DNA of 64,000 bases from NCBI RefSeq assembly GCF_000185905.1, contig NC_014923.1, positions 5,975,501-6,039,500 on the forward strand, in the 5' to 3' direction. The position numbers and the translations under genes are program-made. This stretch comes from Mesorhizobium ciceri biovar biserrulae WSM1271. GTDB taxonomy: Bacteria > Pseudomonadota > Alphaproteobacteria > Rhizobiales > Rhizobiaceae. The notes under the pieces were generated by a model, which ran no database searches, was not told the origin of the DNA, and saw only the letters and a list, made by a program, of their open reading frames with translations. Below are positions 9,116 to 19,539 of the stretch, piece by piece. How positions within the stretch are numbered: the first letter of the stretch is position 1; every line of letters begins with the position of its first letter.

Positions 9116-9624
9116 GCCCCGTCCCGGCATCGAGAAAGGAGGATTTGAAGAATGCTCTGCTCTGCTGTGATGGGGCAAGAGCCCAAGCGGCGGTGACCTG
9201 GCGTCAACTGGCAGGGTCACGTAGCCCGCAGGTAAAGGGAATTGAGGCCGAGGGCTGAGGCGAAATGCTGATGAGGTCGCCGGAGACGTATGTCGGCGGC
9301 ATCCGAATTTGGGCGTACATGTAGGTCGCCTGCAGGGAGCCATGGGGAGAACACAGCCAGACCATGGCAGCGGCATGGACTTGCGGGACGCAAGGACAAG
9401 GACTGCGACCGGCAACCTCCCCAGTCGTGGAATGTCCAGCGTATGAACGAGGAATCTAGGCGGAAGCCACAATTGCTTGAGCTAGAGCGGCGGACTTTAA
9501 TGTGAGTCCATGTCATGCGGCAGTGAAGTAGTGATCGTGTCCCAGGGCGTAGATGTGGGGCAAGCGGCGAGGGTGTGGCATCTTTCGGCGCTGTTAGAAG
9601 CAACTCTTCAGAAGGAGGCGCCCC
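9116..9624. other. No gene seen
   Basis: IS-derived looking sequence between two transposase remnants. No supported ORF. The last 20 bases form the ribosome binding site (GAAGGAGG) of the IS110 transposase that follows. Confidence 0.4.
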
Positions 9625-10830
9625 ATGCCACAGTCTTTTGACGCAAGCCGGTCCCTTACCGCTCTCGAACAGGATAACACGATCGTCGCCGTCATCGAAA
9701 TGAGCAAGGCGAAGTGGCTGATTGCCGCGCTTGTTCCGGGATTCAAGCGCCAGCCGCTAAAGATACCATTGCTGCCGACGCGCCATCATTGTTGAAGCTG
9801 ATGCAGCGCTGGCGCGGCGAAGCCGGCCCAGGCCGGGCATACGATCAAGCGGATCGCCGTCGCCTAGGAGGCGGCCGGCGACGGCTTTTGGCTGGCGCGC
9901 TGGCTGCCGGGCGCGCGACATCGAGGCCTATGCCCCATCCACCCTGCCAGCGTTTCGGTGTCGCGTGAGCACCGGCGTGCCAAGACAGATAGGCTCGACA
10001 CGGAGCTTTTGATGCGCGCCTTTCTCGGCCGGCTGCGTGGCGAGAAGCGCCATTGCAGTATGGCGGCGCTTCCGACGCTCGAAGAAGAGGACGCGCGGCG
10101 GCCGAACCGCGAGCGACAGACCTTGGTTGGTGAGCAGACGCGGCTCGTCAACCGCATCAAGGCGATTCTCGCCCGCTTCGGCATTCGCAGCTTCCGCTTG
10201 AGTCTGCGCAATGCGGCCGACAGGCTCATCGCCATCCGCATAGCGGAGGGAACGCCGCTGCCGGACAACACCCGCGCCGAGTTGCACCGCTTGCTTGAGC
10301 GGCTCGACCTCCTGCGTGCGCAGATCCGCACAATCGAGGGCGACCGCCTGCGTAGGCTCGCCGCGGCTCCGGCTGCACCAGAAGGCCCGCATGCGATGGT
10401 GCGCCTCATCGCACGAGTCATCGGCGTGGGTGTAGAGACGGCGGACATGCTGGTCCACAAGATCCTGTCGCGCCGATTGCGTGATCGCCGCGCGGTGGCG
10501 CGCTATGCCGGACTCACGGGTTCGCTCGACGAGAGCGGCAAACGCCGGCGCGAGAAGGGGCTTGCACGCGCCGGCAGTGCCCGCGTGCGGCATGGCGTGA
10601 TCCAACTGGGCTGGCGCTTTCTCCTCTTCCAGAAGGACGGTGCGCTGGCCCGATGGTTCCAGGCGCGCACGGCGGACGGCCGCAAGGCCACGCGCAAGAC
10701 AATGATCGTGGCGCTGGCGCGCAAGCTTCTGATTGCGCTGTGGCGCCTCGTCACCACGGGCGAGGCGCCACAGGGCGTCAGTTTGCGTGCGGCGTGGTGG
10801 GAACACGTGGGAAGAGGAGAGCAACGCACA
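9625..10830 (+). pseudogene. IS110-family transposase, frameshifted
   Basis: Starts with ATG at 9625 after a strong GGAGG. The frame is lost at about 9760 and again before 9958, then runs through HRRAKTDRLDTELL, a central Transposase_9 region, an IS116/IS110/IS902 domain (RYAGLTGSLDESGKRRREKG) and KTMIVALARKLLIALW. The frame stays open to 11457, but sequence after about 10830 is not family-like. At least two frameshifts disable it. 10831-11397 holds no other gene. Confidence 0.82.
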
Positions 10831-11397
10831 CCCAATTGGCTGGCCCGCAGACGGTCTGCCGATGATGATCCGAGGTGGCGGCAACCCGAAGCTACACATG
10901 GTCCTCAGACCGCGGACGTAGAATGGGCCCGCCGCCCCGGAGCTTCGCCTACCGATGCGCATTCTGCATCATGGTTCAGATCCCCTGAGACGGGATCGGC
11001 CTTTGTGGCCCTCCCATTATGGGACCAGAAGAATGGGGCGGAACAATCTAATCGGCGACCTGATCGCAACATGAGACCGCAACAGCAACCATGCGAACTC
11101 GCCCCATCCATCGTCCTGCGAAGGACTCTTTCCACCGGCGGCGGAATCTTATTGTCTCCTTTGGCTCTCGCTATCCTGGTTGCTAATTACGCAGCAACAG
11201 GCAAGCTCTCCCGTGTCCAGCAGAATTCGGTTCCGTCACTCCACATGCGATGCATGATCACCGCAAGCCGTCGGGCCAAAGCTACAACCGCCTTTTGCCT
11301 GCCGCGGTGTTTGGCGATATTCACCGCCCAGGCTTTTAGCCAAGATCATTTCTTGACATTAGCCAGCAGGACCTGCGCTGCTAAAGCAGGGATCGCA

Positions 11398-12134
11398 TCA
11401 TCGCGTCACCACAACAGGATACGGCGTCATGCCGAGCACCGAACCAACTGCCTTTGAATGTGCAAACCGCGCAGGTATATCGATGGTTGCCGTATAGGTC
11501 AGAGCGACAACGGGCCCGACGCCGGGGATCGTCGTTAACCGGCGGCAGACTTCATCCTCACGGACCAAATCCAAGACCTTCTTGTGCAGCTTGGTGAACT
11601 CTTGGCGCAGCAATTTGCGCCCAGTCAACAAAGGCTGCATGATGTCGCTCAGGCCTGTCTTCGACGAGACCATTGATCCGCTCCTCGAATTTAACCTTTC
11701 CAACCAATCCGACTTTCAGGCCGAAATTGCGCAACAATCCGCGAATGTCATTCTCGATGGCGATGGCTTTTCCCTGCAAGAGTTTGCGCGCTGTCAGCAA
11801 TGCCCAGTGCTTCTGGCTCGTCAGGGTCTTCACATGCACAGGCCGATAGAGATTGACGCGCATCATCTGGGCTATCCCACGGGCATCGTTACGGTCGGTC
11901 TTATTCGGTTGAGCTTTCAAATGCCTTGGCATGCCTGGTCTCAATGCAGATCACGGGCAGTCCTGCCTTGGCAAGTCCCTCGTAAAGCCATTGCGACAGT
12001 GGTCCGGCTTCAAGACCGATCCGCTCAATCTGCCACTTCGGGTCCTTTATCACCGAGATCAAATCATCGGGGTGAGTAGTAACCTTTGTTTCGCGGCAAA
12101 TTTTTCCTGTTTCATCAATGATGGCCGCTACCAA
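11398..12134 (-). pseudogene. IS110-family transposase, frameshifted and truncated
   Basis: Family segments in order on the minus strand are spread over three frames: AGLPVICIETRHAKAF, then NKTDRNDARGIAQMM, then LTTIPGVGPVVALTYTA ending with GMTPYPVVVTR. The C-terminal domain after the last motif is missing. Confidence 0.8.
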
Positions 12135-12410
12135 TCCGGAGAAGTCGATTAATGACGGCCATATATCCCGACGTGGCGATCGCCATTTGCGGGGGCTTCT
12201 CTACGAAGCGGCGGCGGTCATTCTGACGCGCAGCTCAACCGACAGCACTCTGCGCACGTGGGGTCTGCAGCTCCGGGAGAGGATCGGCTTCAAACGAGCC
12301 GCCGTTGCCGTAGCCCGCAAACTGGCGGTTATAAGCATACGTTGCTTAAGACCGGCGAGATCTTTAATCCGAATGCTGGAGCAGCCGCATAAATCCGGAT
12401 AGCGTTCAAA
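12118..12410 (+). pseudogene. IS110-family transposase C-terminal fragment
   Basis: A short rightward fragment matching the IS110 C terminus (GHISRRGDRHLRGLLYEAA, then RIGFKRAAVAVARKLAVI). It lies head to head with the preceding leftward remnant. Confidence 0.7.
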
Positions 12411-12638
12411 CGCTTAAGGTGTCCCTGCCGGGACGTGAGCCGAGCCATTCCGCTGATGGGTTGCACCGCTGACTCAGCAAAGTGCGTCGTCCACATTGAA
12501 GGCTCGACCCGCGAAGCTCCATCATGCGGCGGCTAATGTCGACCGCGAAGACAACCCTGCACCCGGCACACGCGTGTTAAGACGTGCAGATACTTGTCAT
12601 CAACATTGCGATTAGATGGGATATTTGGCTTTGCAGGC

Positions 12639-13547
12639 TTACCATTGACCCTTGTGGATTGTGGTGCTGCGCTTCTGGCTGATGGGAACGAGGTCATGTC
12701 TTTCAACAGCCTCGACCGCAGGAAACGGAGAAGCGCAGCATGAAACACTATTGTGCACTGGATGTATCGGTGAAAGAGACCGCGGTTTGCATGTCGTCAG
12801 GCCGATCCACGCGCCAACCGATCGGGATTTCCTGAAGTTGTCCGGCTCCTCAATGGCTGTGGTAAAGGAGGTTGCGGTGATCGCACCGATGCCGGGAATC
12901 GACATGAGGATGCGGCAAGCCTGACTCTGGCGCGCGTCCCGGACCAACTGCCGTCCGAGTTCGGCGGCGCGGATGCGAATGCCACGCCAGGCTTCCAGCA
13001 TCGGAAGCACGATCGATGCAAGTCCGTCCTGATCGGCAAGAAGGCTCCGGACGTTCTTCTCGATGGTGCTTCCCTTTCCGGCGGGAACGAGCAGACCAAA
13101 GGTTTTCATGACACCGCGGATCTGGTTGGAAAGCTTGGTAGTGATTCGGACCAACCGGGTGCGCGCTGCGACAAGCGTGCGAGTCAGCATGCTGTCGAAT
13201 CCCTTCACGCGGACCTCACGAAAGAACCCGACTTCCGCGAGCTGCGCCAGACCATCGGCGTCGTTAGCGTCCGTCTTGTTCGCCGCCATATCGAGCGCCG
13301 CCTTAGCATGGCGCGCATCGATGCAGATCGCCGGCAACCCCTCGGTGCGCAGTGAATGATAGAACCATACCGACAGCGGTCCGGTCTCGAACACCACGCG
13401 TTTCACGGCTGGCGCCCGCTTGCGGATGAGCTCGGCGATGATGCTGGGATCAGATGCGCACTTGCCGCGCCAGATCCGTTGACCTGCTCGGCGGATCGAG
13501 ACTGCCGTCTCTTTCATCGACACATCGAGACCGATATATTCTTCCAT
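12639..13547 (-). pseudogene. IS110-family transposase, 3' end replaced
   Basis: Begins MEEYIGLDVSMKETAVSIRR at 13547 and keeps the DEDD-type N-terminal domain (VVFETGPLSVW, DARHAKAALDMAANKTDAND) and the IPGIGAITATSF motif. After about codon 250 the frame runs into the 5' end of another IS110 copy on the opposite strand. That copy begins at 12740 with MKHYCALDVSVKETAV and is only about 20 codons long. Two elements have recombined tail to head. The remaining frame is long but lacks the proper C terminus. Confidence 0.82.
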
Positions 13548-13743
13548 GGCTGTTCTCCATTCGATGCTTGGGCCCGGCGTCCAGTCGTGAGCCCGTATCT
13601 CCATCCTATCGGGGAACAGCCGCTCTCCAAGACTATTGATTGGTTTCAGGGCGACTCGCTTCCGCGATTACATGGCGTGATCGCGGAGCATCGAGCACTC
13701 AGCTAAACTGCTGACGTTTGATCTCGCCATGTGGAGAAATGGA

Positions 13744-14380
13744 ATGACGAAGCACTTTGTTGGTCTGGATGTTCCCTCGACCTGACGTCGGTATGCGTTC
13801 TTGACGAAGCCGGCGCCGTGGTGTGGCTGGCAAGGTTGCCTCAACACCGGAAGCTTTGACTGAAGCCATTCGCAAACATGCACCATCAGTTGTAAAGATT
13901 GGCCTGGAAACAGGACCGTTGTGCACATGGCATTGGCACGCACTCCGGGAAAACGGCCTTCCTGTCGTCTGCCTTGATGCCAGGCATGCGAAGGCGGCAT
14001 TGTCGGTTCAGCTGAACAAGACGGATGACAATGATGCCTACGGCTTAGCCCAGCTTATTCGGAGCGGCTGGTATAAGAAAGTGCGGTCAAGAGCCTCGAC
14101 AGCCATCGTGTGCGGACCTTGCTTTCCTCCCGTGCCCAGCTGGTCAACATGCGCCGCGATCTCGGAACAAAGATACGTGGGCTTTTGAAGACATTTGGCA
14201 GGATTGTCGGGAAGGTCAGCGGAAGGAAATATGAGGAATCCGTTCGCGAGCTCTGCGCGGGAGAGCTTGGGCTGGAAGGGGCTGTCTCAGCGTTGCTGGC
14301 TGTCCGCGCACGCATTGAGCAAGAAATCAGAACGTTGGAAGAGCACATTCTCGGGTTCGCCAAACACAGCGATCCGTGCC
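13744..14380 (+). pseudogene. IS110-family transposase, frameshifted
   Basis: Starts MTKHFVGLDV at 13744 and hits a stop within 14 codons. It continues in another frame with GLETGPLCTWHWHALRENG and DARHAKAALSVQLNKTDDND, then in a third frame with RRDLGTKIRGLLKTFGRIV. Multiple frameshifts. 14380-14900 has no recognisable gene. Confidence 0.8.
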
Positions 14381-14912
14381 GCCGGTCGCCACGACCCACC
14401 GCTATGCCGCAGCGGATGTCGAGAGGCGGAGTATTTGCGGCTCAGTACGCGAGGGCCGGAGCGGTAGCAGCTTCGGGCCTTCTTTGGACGGCCGTTTGGG
14501 CTTCAAGGCAAATTTTGGGACACCCACGTCTCCAGGAACTCGCGCTGTCCTTACAACGAGAATCATCGGCAAGGAATTATGGACCATTCGGTTGCGCGAA
14601 ATCTTGGCCAAGCTGTTCCTATACCCAAAGGCCGATCGAGGCAGCTATCGCGCTGCGCGACAATCACCAGATCGTGCGGTCATTCCACCGTCCTACACGT
14701 TAAGATCCTATGAGGAGGTGGATAGCGGCCAGCGCTCTGCAGAGTGAGGTTGCTGAATTTCACTCTCTGGAGGCGACCATGCAAGATGCAGCAGAATGAC
14801 CCGAAACACCGACCCCTATCCGCACCGATCTTGGGGCGCGATTTTCGTTTCGTTGGAACTCAGTCGATCGATCTGGCTGATCACTTCGCCGTCGCCAGGC
14901 GGTGGAGAGAAA

Positions 14913-15948
14913 ATGTCGAAGCATACCGTCTCTGGCGCAGATGTTGCAGCGCTCCTCGCGCGCTTTAGCCAACTCCAGGAGAAGGCGCGGGTGCGAACAG
15001 GGCGGCACTTTTCGATCATATTCATTCAGGAGGCCGGATTGGACGGCTTCTGGATTCATCGGGTCCTGGAGAAGGAAGGCTTCGAAAGCCACATCGTCGA
15101 TCCCGCTTCGATCGCAACCTCACGCCGACGCCGGCGGGCGAAGACCGACAAGATCGATGGCGAGGCGCTGGTTCGCGCGTTATTGGCGTACAAGCGAGGC
15201 GAGCCTCGGGTGTGTGCGATGGTCAGGGTGCCCACCCCTGAGGAGGAGGACCGCCGCCGCCTCTGCCGCGAGCTCAAGACGCTCATCAACGAGCGCATAC
15301 GGCACGTCAATTCGTCTCAAGGGACTGTTGTTCGCACAAGGGATCGTCGACTACGAGCCACGGCGCCATGATCGGCACCAGCGGCTAGAGGAACTGCGAA
15401 CCGGCGATGGGCGACCGTTGCCAACGCATTTGAAAGCAGTGGCTTGCCGTGAACTGGACCTCCTGGAACTGCTGAATAAGCAGATCGATGTGGTGAAGGC
15501 GGAGCGGAATGCCCTGCTTGCCGCAGAGCGCGCCGCCGCGTCGGCGCGGGTGGCCATGTTGCTGGAGCTAAAAGGGGTCGGCCCTGGCTTCGCCGGGGCC
15601 CTGTGGTCGGAAGGACTCTTCCGTCACTTCGACAATCGGCGCCAGATTGCCGCTTATGCGGGCTTGGCCCCCACACCGTGGCAGAGTGGATCAATCGCTC
15701 ACGAACAGGGCGTGTCGAAAGCCGGCAATCCGAGGCTACGAGCCACGCTCGTGGAACTGGCATGGCTGTGGCCGCGGCACCAGCCGGCCTCGGAACTCAG
15801 TCGGTGGTTCTATGAACGGGTGAGCCGGAATGGCGGTCGTCTCAAGAAGCCGATGATCGTCGCGTTAGCGCGAAAATTATTGGTCGCGCTCTGGAAATAT
15901 GTGACCGCCGGTGTGCTGATCGAAGGCGCCGCGACGAACAGCGTATGA
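14913..15948 (+). pseudogene. IS110/IS1111-type transposase with one frameshift
   Basis: Starts MSKHTVSGADVAALLARF at 14913 with GGAG upstream. The frame reads through AKTDKIDGEALVRALLAYKRG, then shifts at about 15310-15320. The second frame contains LELKGVGPGFAGALWSEG, IAAYAGLAPTPWQSG and KPMIVALARKLLVALW to the stop at 15948. The two halves together make a full-length transposase, so this is a relatively recent pseudogene. Confidence 0.85.
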
Positions 15949-16256
15949 CGATAGCTTTTGCGAAACTAAGCAACCTACCAGGACCTGATCATTCCTGCGG
16001 ATCCGGGTGGACGAACCGGCGTAGGGTATGGCCCGAAATGCCGAAGTTAAGAATGGTCTCGTCTTCCTGAGCCCTGTCCGCTGCATGCGGGATAATGGTG
16101 CAGCCGCCTTGAGCGGCGACCGAATGTGAGTTTGAGCGTGCTCGATATGGAGCCGCCTCCTTAACGGGCTCAGACCTTGGATGCCGAAACAGCGCAGGAG
16201 ACCTGCAGATGGCACCCTGATAAGCTTGCTTGACCCAAAGCTCCTCATGTGAGCCC

Positions 16257-16680
16257 TACGGAAGAACAATGCTGCGGATGCTGCTGCAATCTGTGAGGCT
16301 GTCTCTCGAGCTGGCATTTGGTTTGGTCCGACTCAAGTCCGAGCAGGATCAGGCATTCCTGATGTTGCAACCGGCCTGCGTCCTTCTGGTGCGCGGCAGC
16401 GGACAATGGTGGCGTGCGCGATCCAAGCTCATCTGGCGGAATACGGTCTGATCATCCCGCAGGGGCGGCAACGCGTCGATAACATTGCGATTGCTTTCGA
16501 AGAGATCCGCGAGGCCATGCCCATTGAAGCCTGCTTTGCCTCGATACTCTGATTGGTCAGGACGGCGAACTGAACAAACTAAACACGCGCCTTGGCGAGA
16601 TCGACGAACGGCTGGCGCAAATTCATCGCAACCATCCTATTTGCCGATTGCTCGCCTCGTGCACTAGGGAGGTGCCTGAC
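16257..16680 (+). pseudogene. IS110-family transposase internal fragment
   Basis: Decayed sequence with AHLAEYGLIIPQGRQRVDNI followed by FEEIREAMPIEA, then a shifted frame LGEIDERLAQIHRNHPICRL. Both ends are lost and stops interrupt it. 15949-16256 and 16681-16990 show no gene; 16820-16900 is AT-rich. Confidence 0.72.
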
Positions 16681-16994
16681 GCTTTCCAGACCCAGTGGCA
16701 CGCGCTGGGTTCCTCGGGACAGCTGTCGCTTGTGTGACCCCACAAGCTAAGATCGGACCGAGCGATCCCGCATGGGAGGTCGTCTATCACATCAGCCCAT
16801 TGCAAGCTTCAGCGTCCATCTAATGTCTAGATGGCAGATATATGCAAATAGTATTTGACCTAATCGTACAATAATTGAATTTTCGGACTTTAACCGCAGA
16901 CGTTTAATTCAGGAGGGATCGGCGATCTCCGTGGGTGCGATGCCGACGCGCATCAGCCCTTCGGACGAGTTGAGGGTCCGGCGCGCTCGCCTAC

Positions 16995-17165
16995 GTCGTC
17001 GTAATCGTCTCGGCGGCTCTTGCGAACGTCATGAGCATGCGGGCTGGGCCGCTGCAGACGTTTTTGAGGATGACGCTGCCGCTGGGGTTCGGCCAGCGCC
17101 CTCTTCGCGTTCCTCGCCTCCTTCGATGAAGTCGTCATTACATCGCTAGTAGCCGGATTCTCGAT
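16995..17165 (+). pseudogene. PotC-type ABC transporter permease remnant
   Basis: Two adjacent frames carry the conserved end of a spermidine/putrescine-type permease: AYVVVIVSAALANV, then GPLQTFLRMTLPLG, then a frame change to ALFAFLASFDEVVITSLVAG. Only about 55 codons remain. It directly precedes the hydrolase gene, which suggests the hydrolase once belonged to an uptake-and-degradation locus. Confidence 0.65.
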
Positions 17166-17184
17166 CCACTTTACTTCTGAACAT

Positions 17185-19089
17185 GTGGGAGGATATTCGC
17201 AACCAAATCCACATATCGTGGCGACCCAAGCAGACATGATGCTCGCAATGCCCGAAATGTGTCGGCAAGACGCCAACGTCCTACGCGTGTTCCGCCAGGT
17301 GCTGGGTGTGCCCAAGTCGAGCCCAAGAAGGATGAATGAAGTGGAAGAAGCAGTGGAGCGACGGATCATTCGCGGATTTAGGTGGCCGGCAGCGTCGCCC
17401 CAAAGTTCCGAGACAGTGACCATAAGAACGGTGCACAATCTGCGTGTCCCGATGCGCGATGGGGTCGAGTTGGCTGCTGACCTGATCTGTGCGGACGGAG
17501 CCCTTGGACGTGCTTCGCCTGCGATTCTGATCAGAACGCCATACGACAAGACAAACCAGCGCTCTTGGAGTGCGGAGTTCTACCGGAAACTTGTTGAGAA
17601 CGGCTACGTCGTGATAGTAGTCGATGTTCGAGGCCGCTTCAACTCCGGCGGGAAATTCAAGCCGTACTTCAATGAGGCCATCGACGGCTACGACACCATC
17701 GAATGGATCGCTCGACAGGAGTGGTGCGATGGAAATGTCGGCATGCATGGTACGTCGTATGTCGGTCAAACGCAGTGGTACGCCGCATCTGAGGCTCCAC
17801 CACATTTGCGCGCCATAGTTCCTATCGTTTCGCCGCCGGGGTCGCTGTGGCGGAATGAGCCAATCTTTAATGGTGCGCTGCTCATATCATTCGGAGAATG
17901 GGCTGTCGGTATGGGAGATCGCAGCTGGCAAGTCACCGACTTCAGCGAGATATGGTCGCAACAGCAGGAGTATTTCGAGGCCATCCCTTCCAGCTGCCTT
18001 CCGGAGATGGCCGGAGCATCAATAGACTGGTGGCGGGAGTGGCTTGAACATCCCACCTACGACGGCTTCTGGGCCGCCGGCTCCTATGAGCGCTATGAAC
18101 GAATGGCCGTCCCAGCGCTTAGTATTACCGGGTGGTGGGACATGAACTTTCCCGGCTCTCCACTTAATTTTGAGCGAATGCGCGATCAGGGACTCACAGA
18201 GAGTGCTAGGCGCGGGCAACGATTGGTCATCGGGCCATGGGCACACCGAGTAAACAAGACGACCACCCTATCAGGACTTGATTTTGGCCCGTCAGCTGTG
18301 GTTAGCCTCGATGACTACATCCTGCAGTTCTACGACCATTGGCTCAAAGGCAAACAGAATCAATTGAGCAAGGAGTCATTAGTAAGGGTGTTTGTAGCGG
18401 GCGCCAACGAGTGGTGGGCGATGGACGATTGGCCACTCGTGACCACTGAGTACACGTCCTTGTACCTCCGAGCCCCGCAGAATGATGATGCTCGGAGCGA
18501 CGGACAGCTTTCGTGGAGCCCTCCAACGAGCGCCGAGGAAGCAGATTCCTACGTTTACGACCCTCGTGAATCGCCTCGCATGCTGTGGCGCTTGGAAGCA
18601 GGGCCCGTGGATGATCGAGCGATTCGAGGATGCGAGGGCGTCCTGTGTTATACGAGTGAAGTGCTCACGGCCCCGTTGGATGTTGTCGGTTGGGTGACTA
18701 TGAGGCTGTATGCGTCGTCATCGGCGCGGGATACAGACTGGCATGTCCGTCTTGTTGACCTCTATCCCGATGGTTCGGCTAGGTTCCTGACTCGTGGCGT
18801 CCTGCGTGCCCGATACCGCGATTCTCTCGCTAGCCCTCGCCTCCTAGAGCCGCACGAGCCAACCCTCTTCGAGTTCTCAATGGACGCAACCGGGAATCGG
18901 TTCCTTCCAGGCCACCGAATCGGTATCGAAGTCATGAGTTCGTGGTTCACGCAGTACGATCGCAATCTGAATGGTGGGACTGCAAACCCATTCCAAGAGA
19001 CTGAACCGATAGTTGCGCACCAGCGCGTTTTTCACCAGCCAGGGCTCGAATCCTGTGTGATCCTGCCCATAATCCCGTCTCAACATTGA
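17185..19089 (+). CDS. CocE/NonD family hydrolase
   Basis: A 634-residue (maximum) X-Pro dipeptidyl-peptidase S15/CocE-type serine hydrolase. It has the alpha/beta-hydrolase part with RVPMRDGVELAADL, RTPYDK, VDVRGRFNSGGKF, the nucleophile elbow GMHGTSYVGQ, and DMNFPGSP and GPWAHRV around the other catalytic residues. The C-terminal jelly-roll domain of the family follows (about 480-630). The enzyme cleaves esters or amides of small acyl compounds; the substrate is unknown. The start is uncertain: an internal ATG at 17332 would give 585 residues, closer to the usual family length. It is the only intact gene in the IS-rich stretch and follows a decayed permease. Confidence 0.88.
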   Translation: MGGYSQPNPHIVATQADMMLAMPEMCRQDANVLRVFRQVLGVPKSSPRRMNEVEEAVERRIIRGFRWPAASPQSSETVTIRTVHNLRVPMRDGVELAADLICADGALGRASPAILIRTPYDKTNQRSWSAEFYRKLVENGYVVIVVDVRGRFNSGGKFKPYFNEAIDGYDTIEWIARQEWCDGNVGMHGTSYVGQTQWYAASEAPPHLRAIVPIVSPPGSLWRNEPIFNGALLISFGEWAVGMGDRSWQVTDFSEIWSQQQEYFEAIPSSCLPEMAGASIDWWREWLEHPTYDGFWAAGSYERYERMAVPALSITGWWDMNFPGSPLNFERMRDQGLTESARRGQRLVIGPWAHRVNKTTTLSGLDFGPSAVVSLDDYILQFYDHWLKGKQNQLSKESLVRVFVAGANEWWAMDDWPLVTTEYTSLYLRAPQNDDARSDGQLSWSPPTSAEEADSYVYDPRESPRMLWRLEAGPVDDRAIRGCEGVLCYTSEVLTAPLDVVGWVTMRLYASSSARDTDWHVRLVDLYPDGSARFLTRGVLRARYRDSLASPRLLEPHEPTLFEFSMDATGNRFLPGHRIGIEVMSSWFTQYDRNLNGGTANPFQETEPIVAHQRVFHQPGLESCVILPIIPSQH

Positions 19090-19539
19090 CCAATAGCGCA
19101 TATTAACGGCAGTGGCGGGACCGCGGACCAGAGCACGTTTATCCGGTTCATGCCCTGCGGCCTTGAAGTAATTTGCGCATTCTGTCGTAAAAAAGGTGAT
19201 GCGCCGCCTACACCATCATTCGGCGTGTTTCTGAACAATGAGGTTTCTGCCGTACGCATCCGGTGAAGACCGCAGACGTGCGTAGGGCCGTGAGGCATCG
19301 CTTCGATGACCCTGTAGATAATGTTCGGGTCTTCCGCCTGGATCAGAAGCTCGTGTTGAGGACGGTGAGGGCCGCCTGCGTGCGTACCCTGTGTTTGCTA
19401 TGGACGAGACCTTTTCCCTTGCCGGCGGGAGCCGCCTGGTTCGATGACTTGACCAACGTTACGCAGCAAGAGCATGCTGACGAACAGAGAGACGTTGACT
19501 GCACGCTCCATTTCCTTCCGCTCTTAGGACGTTGTCGCT

